Assembly (NCBI RefSeq): GCF_014647975.1
Contig: NZ_BMQF01000017.1
Location: 143,408 to 207,407 of the forward strand
DNA length: 64,000 nt
Reading direction: 5' to 3'
From: Streptomyces fumigatiscleroticus
GTDB taxonomy: Bacteria; Actinomycetota; Actinomycetes; Streptomycetales; Streptomycetaceae
This document shows, one piece after another, positions 26,938 to 34,578 of the stretch. The translations under genes were made by a program, and so were the position numbers. Numbering within the stretch: the first letter of the stretch is position 1; each line of letters starts with the position of its first letter. The notes below the pieces were generated by a model, which was not told where the DNA came from, ran no database searches, and was given only the letters and a program-made list of their open reading frames with translations.

Positions 26938-27358
26938 CCTGCACACGTACTATGTGCTGGCGGGCGAGACGCCGGTCCTCGTTCACAACAGCGGAGCGGG
27001 CCCTGACCCCACCTCCTTCTCGAACTTGATTCCGGCAGATACGCCGGAGTGGTTCAAGCCGATTGCTCCCGGCACCGTTCTCTCTCGCTCGGGCAACTAT
27101 GCATACGTGGTGACCGGCGATGGTGAGCTCGTCATTGGAAAGCGAACGGCCGGCCATGTGAGCCTCGCCCAGGGGAGGGACGTGCTGGCCGCCGGAGAGT
27201 TCAAGACCAAGGGTGGTCAAGTCGTGTACCTCGACAATAAGTCTGGCCATTATCAGCCTTACGGTGCCCACGCTCAGAAGGCGGCAGTGGATGCCTTCAA
27301 TAGAAATGGACTTGGTGCTGATGGGAAGTACATCGAGGCGTGGCGGCCTAGCTGCTGA
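26938..27358 (+). pseudogene. Orphan polymorphic-toxin tip with the end of a HINT domain
   Basis: The frame begins abruptly with LHTYYVLAGETPVLVHN, which is the C-terminal end of the HINT domain of the Rhs gene (there LHSYYVLAGETPVLVHN; nucleotide homology starts at about 26938). It is followed by a different toxin domain of about 120 residues (WFKPIAPGTVLSRSGNYAYV, DGELVIGKRTAGHVSLAQG, VVYLDNKSGHYQPYGAHAQK, KYIEAWRPSC). No signal, repeats or proper start codon precede it; a GTG at 26954 exists inside the HINT part. This is a displaced cassette that could replace the current tip by recombination in the HINT end. The toxic activity is not recognised. Confidence 0.75.
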
Positions 27359-27374
27359 TCCGGTCGCAGAGTTC

Positions 27375-27725
27375 ATGCAGGTCGTTGAGGGGGTCCTAGC
27401 TACTGCAGAAGAGACCTGCGGCGTCGAAGAACTCGAGCCGGGATTGGAGCGTGCTCTCGCGATTCTGCAGAAGAATCCTGAACTGAGAGGGAAATTCGAG
27501 AGTCGCGTAATCGCTCTGATCGATTCCCCCCAGGAAGGTGTCGTTGAAATGGTTTCGTTCCTGATGCATGTGCTGCGTTGGGAAACTGTCCGAGAGGCAG
27601 TCGAAGAAAGGATCAGGCACCCCCGAGGGGACGTCAGCAATATTCGGCTTTACGAGGCCATGGTGGACGCCTTCTCCGATTCCTGGCGCGACCGTGATCT
27701 CTTTGCGAGATTCTCTGAGGCGTGA
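27375..27725 (+). CDS. Candidate immunity protein for the orphan toxin tip
   Basis: ATG 27375 gives 116 residues, mostly helical and acidic (EETCGVEELEPGLERALAIL, DSPQEGVVEMVSFLMHVLRW, RHPRGDVSNIRLYEAMVDAF). It starts 17 nt after the orphan toxin stop and is followed by the terminator at 27774. The sequence resembles small immunity-like proteins with a predicted four- or five-helix fold, but no named family was recognised. The upstream part of the frame is not a plausible start. Its AT-richer codons match the toxin tip and differ from the chromosome. Immunity role is inferred from position. Confidence 0.65.
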   Translation: MQVVEGVLATAEETCGVEELEPGLERALAILQKNPELRGKFESRVIALIDSPQEGVVEMVSFLMHVLRWETVREAVEERIRHPRGDVSNIRLYEAMVDAFSDSWRDRDLFARFSEA

Positions 27726-27773
27726 GGCCGTAGCTCTGCAGCGTGCGAGCAGGTAAGTCGCGAACGCAAAGAT

Positions 27774-27806
27774 GAAGCCCCGTCAGGTGCGTCCTGGCGG
27801 GGCTTC
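27774..27806. terminator. Hairpin terminator, copy 2
   Basis: GAAGCCCCGTCAG pairs with CTGGCGGGGCTTC around the loop GTGCGTC. The loop and lower stem are the same as in the hairpin at 23440-23472, with compensating changes in the upper stem. It closes the second toxin-immunity unit and faces the integrase remnant. Confidence 0.85.
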
Positions 27807-27839
27807 TGCGTGAGGTGACGGCAGTAGTTGACGGCAACG

Positions 27840-28180
27840 TCAGCGGACGAGGGCGGTGCAGGGTGGTGGTTCGTCGCCGTCGGAGCTGACCGTCTTGGTG
27901 GTCTCCGGGCCGCCGAGCGCGATACCGAGAATGTCGATGGCGTCTCGCTGGAGGCGGAGCCGGACGTGGGCATAGACGGTGGCGGTGACGCCGATGTGGG
28001 CGTGGCCGAGGAGTTCCTTGATCACGACGAGTTCGACGCCCTGTTCCAGGAGCAGGGTGGCGGTGGAGTGGCGGAGGTCGTGGAAGCGGATGCGGCGAAG
28101 CCCCGCCCGGCTGAGGAGTCGGCCGAAGCGCCGAGTCAGGTTGGTGGGATCGAGGGGGCTGCCAGTCGCGGTGGTGAAGA
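27840..28180 (-). pseudogene. Tyrosine integrase C-terminal remnant, truncated exactly at attR
   Basis: Reading leftward from the boundary, the frame gives VFTTATGSPLDPTNLTRRF, HDLRHSTATLLLEQGVELV, LGHAHIGVTATVYAHVRL and ends in DGDEPPPCTALVR. These are the C-terminal catalytic boxes of a phage/AICE-type tyrosine recombinase: R in HDLRH, H in LGH and the nucleophile Y in TVYAHV. About 114 residues remain. The N-terminal arm-binding and core-binding domains and the first Arg box are missing; the sequence turns directly into the methyltransferase 3' end at 28181. The enzyme cannot act. Confidence 0.85.
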
Positions 28181-28230
28181 CGCACGTGGAGTGCGTGGCG
28201 ATCCTGGAGCCGACTGCGAAGGGCTCCTGA
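28181..28230 (+). repeat. attR: displaced native 3' end of the methyltransferase gene
   Basis: Fifty nt encode HVECVAILEPTAKGS and a TGA stop, matching the end of the methyltransferase gene (41 of 50 nt; CGCACGTGGAGTG identical). Its high GC at third positions matches the chromosome, so it is the original end cut off by the insertion. Confidence 0.8.
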
Positions 28231-28314
28231 CCCGGGGCCGCCGGACGCGGTCACGCCCGACCGGGCGGCGGAGCGCCCGCGGCGCGCACGGCAGCGGTAC
28301 GCCGCCGCCCCTGC

Positions 28315-28842
28315 TCAGTGACGGCCGGCCGGCTCCCCGCTGAGTGCCTTGTGCATCCGGGCGCTCGGCTCGTTCAGGCCGGTGATCTCCACGCTCTTGC
28401 CGCGCTGGGCGTACTTGGTCTCGACGGCGTCCAGGGCGGCGACGGAGGCGGCGTCCCAGAGGTGGGCGGCGGAGAGGTCGATGACGACCTTCTCCGGGTC
28501 ACCGGCGTAGTCGAAGCGGCCGGCCAGGTCGTTGGCGGAGGCGAAGAACAGCTCGCCCGTGACCCGGTGGACCACCGTGCCGCCGTCGGGGTCGGTGACG
28601 GCGGTGACGTCGGCGAGACGGGCGACGCGCCGGGCGAGGACGACCGTCGCGGTGACCGAGCCGACCACGACGCCGATGGCGAGATCGTGGGTGGCGACCA
28701 CGACCGCGACGGTGATCAGCACGACGGCGGTCTCTCCGGCCGGCAGCCGCCGCAGCGTCGCCGGGGCGACGGAGTGCCGGTCGAAGGTGGCGAACGACAC
28801 CATCCCCATCACCGCGACCAGCGCGGCCATGGGGATGCCGGA
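28315..28842 (-). pseudogene. SulP-family anion transporter, C-terminal fragment with STAS domain
   Basis: About 175 residues remain. The fragment begins with the last membrane part SGIPMAALVAVMGMVSFATF and VVLITVAVVVATHDLAIGVV. It ends with a STAS domain (VTGELFFASANDLAGRFDY, KVVIDLSAAHLWDAASVAAL). These are the hallmark of the SulP inorganic anion transporter/STAS family. The N-terminal 60 percent, including the substrate-binding helices, is absent. At about 28842 the sequence changes to a MerR-type regulator reading the other way. In streptomycetes such a MerR gene is often divergent from the SulP gene, so a single deletion removed both 5' ends and the promoter. Confidence 0.8.
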
Positions 28843-29118
28843 GACGGGGTCCGCCTCTACACCGAGGCCGACGTCGCCCGCCTGGTGGTCATCCGCCGTA
28901 TGAAGCCGCTCGGTTCCACCCTCGACGAGATGCGTGCCCTGCTGGAGGCCACCGACCGCCTCGACTCGGGCGAGGAGCTGCCGTCCGGGGAGCGCGAGGC
29001 GCTGCTGGAGCGCGTGCGCGGCTTCGAGCAGGCCGCCCAGCGCAGGGTCGAGGACCTGCGGATCCAGCTGTTGCGGGCGGAGGAGTTCGCCGCGACCCTG
29101 CGCGCACGCCTCGCGTAG
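28843..29118 (+). pseudogene. MerR-family regulator, C-terminal fragment
   Basis: The surviving frame reads GVRLYTEADVARLVVIRRMK, PLGSTLDEMRALLEATDRL, a coiled-coil effector helix and LLRAEEFAATLRARLA. This corresponds to the second half of the MerR DNA-binding domain and the dimerisation helix. The first helix-turn-helix and the start codon are missing. The junction with the SulP fragment is near 28842. The open frame continues leftward through the SulP fragment but encodes nothing meaningful there. Not functional. Confidence 0.75.
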
Positions 29119-29184
29119 GCCTCGGGCAGGCCTCGGGCAGGCCCCGCGTAGGCCTCGCGCAGGCCCCGCGCAGGCCCCGCGCCC
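29108..29184. repeat. Seven 11-bp tandem repeats at the MerR stop codon
   Basis: Units of the form GCCTCGGGCAG / GCCCCGCGCAG follow one another without gaps from 29108 to 29184. The first unit contains the MerR stop codon. The period of 11 bp is near one helical turn. They look like slippage-generated copies. Confidence 0.8.
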
Positions 29185-29293
29185 GGGCGGGACCCGCTGC
29201 ACGCACCCGGGCCGCCGGGCGGACGTTTCCGCCCGCCACGCCGGGTTACCCGCGTCGCATGAACGATGCTCGGGCGCTCACCCGGAGGACCGT

Positions 29294-30193
29294 ATGACGC
29301 AGCGAGGGCCTGGACGTGTGCTGTCGGCGCTGGACCGGCTGGAGGAGTGGCCCGGCGCCGACCGCCTGATCGAAGCCGTGAAGCAGGCGGTGCGGTCCGT
29401 ACCGCTCGGCGCCGCGCGGGACGTCCTGCACGGGCGCCCGCTCGGGCATCCCGTCCATCCGCTGCTGGTGCAGGTGCCCATCGGCACCTGGCTGTCGGCG
29501 GCCGCGCTGGACCTGCTGCCCGGGAACCGGCGGGCGGCGCGCGTGCTCATCGGCATCGGGCTGGCGTCCGCCGTCCCGGCCACCGCGGCCGGCTGGACGG
29601 ACTGGGCCGAACTCCACCCGGAGCAGCAGCGTGTGGGCCTCGTCCACGCCGTGGCCAACGTGGCGGCGGTGTCGTGCTTCGCCGGTTCTCTCCTCGCGCG
29701 GCTCCGGGGCCGGGAAGGCGCCGGGAAGGCCCTGGGTCTGGCCGGGCTGACCGCCGCCGGGGCGGGCGGCGCGCTCGGCGGTCACATGGCCTACCGGCAG
29801 GCGTCCGGCGCCAATCACGCCGAGGACGTACCCCATCTGGTGTCCCCCGGCTGGCACACCATCGGTGACGTGGCCGAATTTCCGGTGGGGCAGGCCGTAC
29901 GCCGGCACGTGGACGACGTGCCCGTCATGGTGGTCCGCGAGACGGAGAACACCGTGCACGTCCTGGCCGACCTGTGCAGCCACATGTCGGGACCGCTCTC
30001 GGAGGGCGAGATCGGCGACGGCTGCGTCACGTGCCCCTGGCACGGCAGCGTCTTCCGGCTGACGGACGGGTGGAACGTCAAGGGACCGGCCACCGCGCCG
30101 CAGCCCTCGTTCGACACCCGGACCGTCGACGGCCGCGTTCAGGCGCGGCTGCGCCACCTGGAGGCCGAACAGGACGCGCAGGGCGCCGCCTGA
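29294..30193 (+). CDS. DUF2231 and Rieske [2Fe-2S] fusion protein
   Basis: 299 residues; ATG 29294 follows GGAGG. The N-terminal DUF2231 membrane domain (about residues 40-180) shows LGHPVHPLLVQVPIGTWLSA and four hydrophobic helices. The C-terminal Rieske domain (about 195-290) carries the cluster motif CSHMSGPLSEGEIGDGCVTC with the final PWHG, i.e. C-x-H and C-x-x-H ligands. A membrane-anchored ferredoxin-like electron carrier is likely, facing the cytoplasm. The electron partner is unknown. A strong terminator follows, so it is probably monocistronic. Its ferritin-like and hemerythrin-like neighbours suggest an iron or redox-stress locus. Confidence 0.85.
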   Translation: MTQRGPGRVLSALDRLEEWPGADRLIEAVKQAVRSVPLGAARDVLHGRPLGHPVHPLLVQVPIGTWLSAAALDLLPGNRRAARVLIGIGLASAVPATAAGWTDWAELHPEQQRVGLVHAVANVAAVSCFAGSLLARLRGREGAGKALGLAGLTAAGAGGALGGHMAYRQASGANHAEDVPHLVSPGWHTIGDVAEFPVGQAVRRHVDDVPVMVVRETENTVHVLADLCSHMSGPLSEGEIGDGCVTCPWHGSVFRLTDGWNVKGPATAPQPSFDTRTVDGRVQARLRHLEAEQDAQGAA

Positions 30194-30204
30194 CCGCCCG
30201 CCCG

Positions 30205-30230
30205 GCCGCCGCGCGACTCCGCGCGGCGGC
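30205..30230. terminator. Hairpin terminator after the Rieske gene
   Basis: A perfect 11-bp stem GCCGCCGCGCG / CGCGCGGCGGC with the loop ACTC lies 12 nt after the stop and is followed by TTC. Confidence 0.7.
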
Positions 30231-30418
30231 TTCACGGCACAGGCGCTCGCCGGTATGCCGACTGACCCGGAGGGGCGAATCTCGTCCCCGTGCGGGAGTC
30301 GGCGGAGAGGCGGAAGCCTCCCGCTGCCGACAGACTCGGGGGCGGACCCGTGCTCGTCCTTTCCCGCGGCGGTCCCTGCCCGGGAGCGAGCCGTCCTCTG
30401 CCCCCGGGAGAAACCGAC

Positions 30419-31618
30419 GTGACCTTCAACCCACTCGAGCAGCGGGGTATCCCGCTCGACCGTCAGCTGCGCAACTGGCGCGAGCTGAACGTGGAGCCGA
30501 TCGACCCCGACCGCTGCGACCCCTACACCCGGTGCCGGATCATCACCATGAACGGGATCGAGGTGGAGGCGATCCTCTTCAGCCACCACCTCGCCCGCCA
30601 CACGGCCGATCCCGAGATCAAGCAGCAGCTCGCCCGGAGCCGCTATGTCGAGGCCCAGCAGCAGAAGGCGGTGAACTGGCTGCTGCCCGGGGTGTCGTCC
30701 GTGCTGGAGACCACGATCGCCTACGAGCAGGTGGCGGTGGACCTGACGGCATGGGTGGCGCGGATGGAGCCGGACCCGTATCTGAAGCAGGCCTACCAGT
30801 TCGGTGTGCTGGAGGACTTCGACCACCTGTACCGGTACGCCAACCTGTACGAGATGATCGAGCACCGCAAGGCCGAGTCGATCGTCGACAACCTGACCGA
30901 GGTCATGCCGGGCCGGCCCACGAAGTACCACCACCGCGACCCGGTCGACAACGTCCGCAGCCCCTACGACAGGGCCACCGTCGACCCGCTGTCGAAGCTG
31001 CACGCGCTGACGCTCGTGGCCTCCGAGCAGCAGACGATGAACTACTACATGAACACCGGCCCCCTGTACATGGAGCCGATCGCCCGCCAGCTCTACCAGG
31101 AGATCGGGCTGATCGAGGAGGAGCACGTCACCCACTACGAGTCGCTGGTCGACCCGGGGGAGACGTGGTGGGAGCAGTTGGTCAACCACGAGTACAACGA
31201 GTGCTACCTGTACTACTCCTTCATGGAGCAGGAGTCCGACCCCAGGGTGAAGGCCGTCTGGGAGCTGCACCTCAACATGGAGCTGGAGCATCTGCACGTC
31301 GCCTGCGACCTGATGCGCCGCCACGACGGCCGGGAGCCGCAGGAGATCCTGGCGCCCCAGCTGCCGAACGTGCTCACCTTCGAACCGAACAAGCAGTACC
31401 TGCGGGAGCTGCTGGACACCCAGATGGACCTGACCACGCTCGGTGCCGGCTATGTGCGCGAGGCGCACGAGCGGTTCGAGAAGATGCAGGAGGGCATCCA
31501 CGGGGGCGAGGAACCGCCGAGCGAGCGGGTCATCGCCGAGCACCACGAGATGTTCGGCCGGGAGTACCGCGTGCAGACCGACGGCGAACACCCCGACCCC
31601 GCGATGCGCGAGAAGTGA
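30419..31618 (+). CDS. Ferritin-like superfamily protein of unknown function
   Basis: 399 residues starting at GTG 30419, with GGGAG upstream; longer in-frame starts lack a ribosome site. The protein is almost entirely helical. Metal-ligand-like pairs are spaced as in ferritin-like diiron proteins: ETTIAYEQVAVDL, EEEHVTHYESLVD, and MELEHLHVACDLMRRHDG. No membrane or signal segment is present. It resembles conserved actinobacterial proteins annotated only as ferritin-like or hypothetical. The next gene, 11 nt downstream, encodes a hemerythrin-type protein, another diiron four-helix fold, so the two are likely co-transcribed and act in iron, oxygen or oxidant handling. Confidence 0.7.
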   Translation: MTFNPLEQRGIPLDRQLRNWRELNVEPIDPDRCDPYTRCRIITMNGIEVEAILFSHHLARHTADPEIKQQLARSRYVEAQQQKAVNWLLPGVSSVLETTIAYEQVAVDLTAWVARMEPDPYLKQAYQFGVLEDFDHLYRYANLYEMIEHRKAESIVDNLTEVMPGRPTKYHHRDPVDNVRSPYDRATVDPLSKLHALTLVASEQQTMNYYMNTGPLYMEPIARQLYQEIGLIEEEHVTHYESLVDPGETWWEQLVNHEYNECYLYYSFMEQESDPRVKAVWELHLNMELEHLHVACDLMRRHDGREPQEILAPQLPNVLTFEPNKQYLRELLDTQMDLTTLGAGYVREAHERFEKMQEGIHGGEEPPSERVIAEHHEMFGREYRVQTDGEHPDPAMREK

Positions 31619-31629
31619 GGGGGACCGCC

Positions 31630-32223
31630 ATGTCCCAGCTGCACACCCCGCAGGCCGGTGACGACCGGGCGGTGGACGACGACGTCGTCGGACTGCTCAT
31701 GCGCCAGCACGGGGACATCCGCAACCTCTTCGACGAGGTGGAAGCGAGCCAGGGCGACGCACGCCGGGACGCCTTCCGGCGTCTGGTACGGCTGCTCGCC
31801 GTCCACGAGACGGCCGAGGAGGAGGTCGTCCACCCCTTCGCGCGGCGTGCGACGGCCGGCGGCGAGGGCGTCGTGGAGGACCGTCTCGCCGAGGAGCGCG
31901 CGGCCAAGGAGGCCCTCGCTGCCCTGGACGGCATGGACACCGACGACCCGCAGTTCCTGCCCCGGCTGAAGGCGCTCCGCACCGATGTGCAGGAGCACGC
32001 CCGCGCGGAGGAGCGCTACGAGTTCACGCACATCCGCCGCAGCACCGACACCGCCGGACTCGCCGCCATGGCCAGGGCGGTCAAGGCGGCCGAGTCCATG
32101 GCGCCCACCCGGCCCCATCCCGGTGTGCGGTCGGGTGCCGCCAACATGGCCCTGGGCCCCGTCGCCGCGGTCGTGGACCGCACCAGGGACGCGGTCCGCA
32201 GGGCCCTGGGCAAGGCGGATTGA
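31630..32223 (+). CDS. Hemerythrin HHE cation-binding domain protein
   Basis: 197 residues; ATG 31630 follows GAGGGGGAC. The HHE-type ligands are visible as LLMRQHGDIRNLFDEVE, LLAVHETAEEEVVHPFARR and VQEHARAEERYEF: paired His and Glu residues on successive helices for an oxo-bridged diiron site. The C-terminal 50 residues (RPHPGVRSGAANMALGPVAA) form the tail common in Streptomyces members. Such proteins bind O2 or sense redox stress and are often under SigB-type control. It follows the ferritin-like gene by 11 nt and is closed by a hairpin at 32285. Confidence 0.85.
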   Translation: MSQLHTPQAGDDRAVDDDVVGLLMRQHGDIRNLFDEVEASQGDARRDAFRRLVRLLAVHETAEEEVVHPFARRATAGGEGVVEDRLAEERAAKEALAALDGMDTDDPQFLPRLKALRTDVQEHARAEERYEFTHIRRSTDTAGLAAMARAVKAAESMAPTRPHPGVRSGAANMALGPVAAVVDRTRDAVRRALGKAD

Positions 32224-32284
32224 CCCGATGTCCTCGGAGTGACTCGCCGGTGTGCCGAGACGGGCGACGACACGCCGTGACACC

Positions 32285-32320
32285 GCCGGCCGCCCGGCGC
32301 GGCACCGCCGGGCGGCCGGC
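32285..32320. terminator. Hairpin terminator after the hemerythrin gene
   Basis: A perfect 13-bp stem (GCCGGCCGCCCGG with CCGGGCGGCCGGC) around a 10-nt loop lies 61 nt after the stop codon. Confidence 0.7.
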
Positions 32321-32460
32321 ACCGCAAGCGCTGTTCCGAACGCCGTCCGACGTTCTGTCGTACGCCTGGTGACGGCCCGACAACTCACGTCCTTCTGCGC
32401 GCAAGCTTCCTTCCGCATCATCTGCGTGTTCCTGACACCGACGATGACAAGGAAGCGCCT

Positions 32461-33769
32461 GTGAGAACGTCCCGCACCGCGCGCCTGGCCGCGGCTCTCG
32501 CCTCGGGCACCCTGCTCTTCACCCTCCTGGCGGCGTCCCCCGCGGGGGCGGACGCGTCCGCCCTGCCGGTGGTGACCCCGAAGAGCGAGACCCCGGCGGA
32601 GTACGACGACGAGGCGGGCGGCGACGCCGACGCGGACGACCCGGCGATCTGGCGCAACCCCGCCGACCCCGGCCGCAGCCTCGTGGTCGCCACCGCCAAG
32701 CAGGGCGGCCTGAGGGTCTACGACCTGGACGCGAAGCTCGTGCAGTCGCTGCCCGCCCCCGTCTCCTCCGCCGAGGGCGACGCCCCGGGCCGCTTCAACA
32801 ACGTGGACCTCGTCACCGGCCTGCGCACCCCCGCGGGCCGGGCCGACGTGGCCGTGGTGAGCGACCGGGGCAACGACCGGCTGCGCATCTACCGCATCGA
32901 CCCCTCCCGGCCCGCTGACCGACGTCACCGACCCGGACGCGGCCCCGGTGTTCTCCGCCGACCAGGCCGAGATCAACGAGCAGCGCACCGCTTACGGCCT
33001 GGCCACCTGGCAGGACAGGACCACCGGACGCTCCTACGCCCTGGTCAGCCAGCGTGAGCGGACCCGGCTGGCCCTCCTCGAACTGCGTCCCGCCGCGAAC
33101 GGCACCATCGGCTACCGCACGGTCCGCACCCTGGACCTGCCGTCCTCCTTCCGCCTGCCGGACGGCACCACCTGGAGCCCCTGTCTGGAGCCCGGTGAAC
33201 TTCCGCAGGTCGAAGGCATGGTCGTCGACCCGGCCACCGGCACGCTCTACGCCGGCCAGGAGGACATCGGCATCTGGCGGCTGCGCGCCGACCTGACCGG
33301 CCGGCCGGTCCTGGTCGACAGGACCGAGGAGTACGGCGTTCCCGGCGTCTACGACGAGGCCACCGAGGAGTGCACGCCGGGCACCGACCCCGGTTACGGC
33401 GGCGAGCACCTGAGCGCCGACGTCGAGGGGCTGACCCTCTACCAGGAGCGCGACGGCGACGGCCACCTCCTCGCCTCCAGCCAGGGCGACAACACCTTCG
33501 CCCTGTACGACCGCGAGGTGCGCGAGGGCAACGCGTACGAGGGCGGCTTCCGGGTCGGGGCCGCGACCGGGACGCTGGACAGCGTGGAGGAGTGCGACGG
33601 GGCCGCCGTGCTGAACGCCCCGCTGGGCAAGCGCTACCCGCGCGGTCTGCTCGTCGTCCAGGACGGCCACGAGACCCCCGAGGTCTCCGACGGCGAGGGC
33701 GGTACCCGTACCGCGACCGGCTTCAAGTTCGTCGACCTCGCAACCGTGGTGGACGCCACCGGCATGTGA
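32461..33769 (+). pseudogene. Secreted beta-propeller phytase (3-phytase) with a frameshift
   Basis: GTG 32461 after AAGGAA opens a signal peptide (RLAAALASGTLLFTLLAAS, then PAGA) and a BPP domain start (DADADDPAIWRNPADPGRS, VVSDRGNDRLRIYRIDPSRP). Near 32915 the frame shifts by one; the rest (PLTDVTDPDAAPVFSADQAE onward, to 33769) is in the next frame. It carries QVEGMVVDPATGTLYAGQED and ADVEGLTLYQERDGDGHLL, the Ca2+- and phosphate-binding blades of beta-propeller phytases, which hydrolyse phytate outside the cell. All else is intact, about 435 residues if corrected. Either a recent mutation or a sequencing error in the C/G run is possible. Confidence 0.8.
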
Positions 33770-34082
33770 GCGCCGGGTACGCCCGCCGGGTGAGCCGCCC
33801 CGGCGACCGCCCGCGCCGCCGGCGCGTCCGGATACGGACAATCGCCGACGCCGCCCCAACTGCTGTGGAACGACTTGGAGTTGGAGGTGTGTGCCGCGAC
33901 CAGCGCCCGGGTCCCGGGAGGCCGCCACAGCGCCACCCGCGGACGTGCCGGTCCCCCCGCGCGGTGGCCGGAAGCGGCGCACGGTTCGGTCGCGCACCGT
34001 GTCGCTGTTGGGCCGTACGGGTGACTTGGCGTAAGAATTGGCTGGTGCAGGCATTGAAGGCGAGTCGAATCGGGGGGAGCCG
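33770..34082. other. Intergenic region upstream of the SepF-like gene
   Basis: 313 nt between the phytase stop and GTG 34083. It has no frame with convincing start and codon bias. A short GC-rich inverted segment follows the phytase stop. The AT-richer stretch at 34020-34065 is the likely promoter region, but no clear -35/-10 pair was recognised. Confidence 0.4.
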
Positions 34083-34472
34083 GTGAACAGCCACGACGTC
34101 ACCGATGAACAGTGGGAAGGGCTCGCCCAGGTCGTTCCGTTGCGCGGCCGGGACGCCTGGCCGTCCGCGGTGGGCCACCGCGCCCTCCCCGACGCGGAGA
34201 CGGAGACCCGCCGCCGTTTCGTCGTCCTCCGGGTCAACGTCTTCGCGGACGCCCGTGAGGTCGCCGAGACCCTGATGGCCGGGATCCCCGTCCTGCTGGA
34301 CCTGACCGGCGCGGAGACCGAGGTCGCCAAGCGGGTCCTGGACTTCAGCACGGGCGTCGTCTTCGGTCTGGCGAGCGGGATGCACCGGGTCGACCGGAAC
34401 GTGTTCCTGCTGACACCGGCCGGAACCGAGGTCACCGGGCTGATGGAGAGCGCCGGCGTCCCCGGGGCCTGA
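34083..34472 (+). CDS. sflB: SepF-like cell-division protein (SflB-type)
   Basis: 129 residues; GTG 34083 is preceded by GGGGGGAG. The SepF (DUF552) core is visible: RRRFVVLRVNVFADAREVAE, IPVLLDLTGAETEVAKRVLD, FSTGVVFGLASGMHRVDRNV, FLLTPAGTEV. SepF binds FtsZ C-terminal tails and anchors them to the membrane. This copy lacks the N-terminal amphipathic membrane-targeting helix and long linker of canonical SepF, and is not in the ftsZ cluster. It therefore fits the short paralogues SflA/SflB known from Streptomyces coelicolor, which influence FtsZ and DivIVA placement. SflB is chosen from the chromosomal context; SflA cannot be excluded. Confidence 0.75.
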   Translation: MNSHDVTDEQWEGLAQVVPLRGRDAWPSAVGHRALPDAETETRRRFVVLRVNVFADAREVAETLMAGIPVLLDLTGAETEVAKRVLDFSTGVVFGLASGMHRVDRNVFLLTPAGTEVTGLMESAGVPGA

Positions 34473-34489
34473 CGGGCACCGCGCGCGTC

Positions 34490-34510
34490 ACCGGGCCCCC
34501 CGGGCCCGGT
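34490..34510. terminator. Short hairpin after the SepF-like gene
   Basis: ACCGGGCCC pairs with GGGCCCGGT around a 3-nt loop, 18 nt after the stop codon. Confidence 0.55.
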
Positions 34511-34578
34511 CCCCCGTTCGTAGGAACATCCCAAAGGCGGAACGCTTCGTCCCGGGGCGGGGCCTTACGGTCCCGCAT

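Larger units (their letters stand above)
11387..28180. mobile_element. Decayed genomic island with polymorphic-toxin cassettes, inserted at the methyltransferase 3' end
   Basis: The segment is bounded by a duplicated 50-nt methyltransferase 3' end, has a tyrosine-recombinase remnant abutting the right boundary, and is visibly less GC-biased than both flanks. It contains an Rhs toxin locus, an IS256-type insertion, broken PIN toxin genes, an orphan toxin tip, and many frameshifts and stops. No replication, transfer (TraB/FtsK) or relaxase gene was seen, and the integrase lacks its N-terminal part, so the element is not self-mobile now. It was probably an integrative element reduced by deletion and reshaped by cassette exchange. 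Confidence 0.8.

Noticed and set aside
33841..33936. Short minus-strand frame with HTSNSKSFHSSWGG
   Set aside because: No ribosome site, no known relative and no third-position bias; probably chance.
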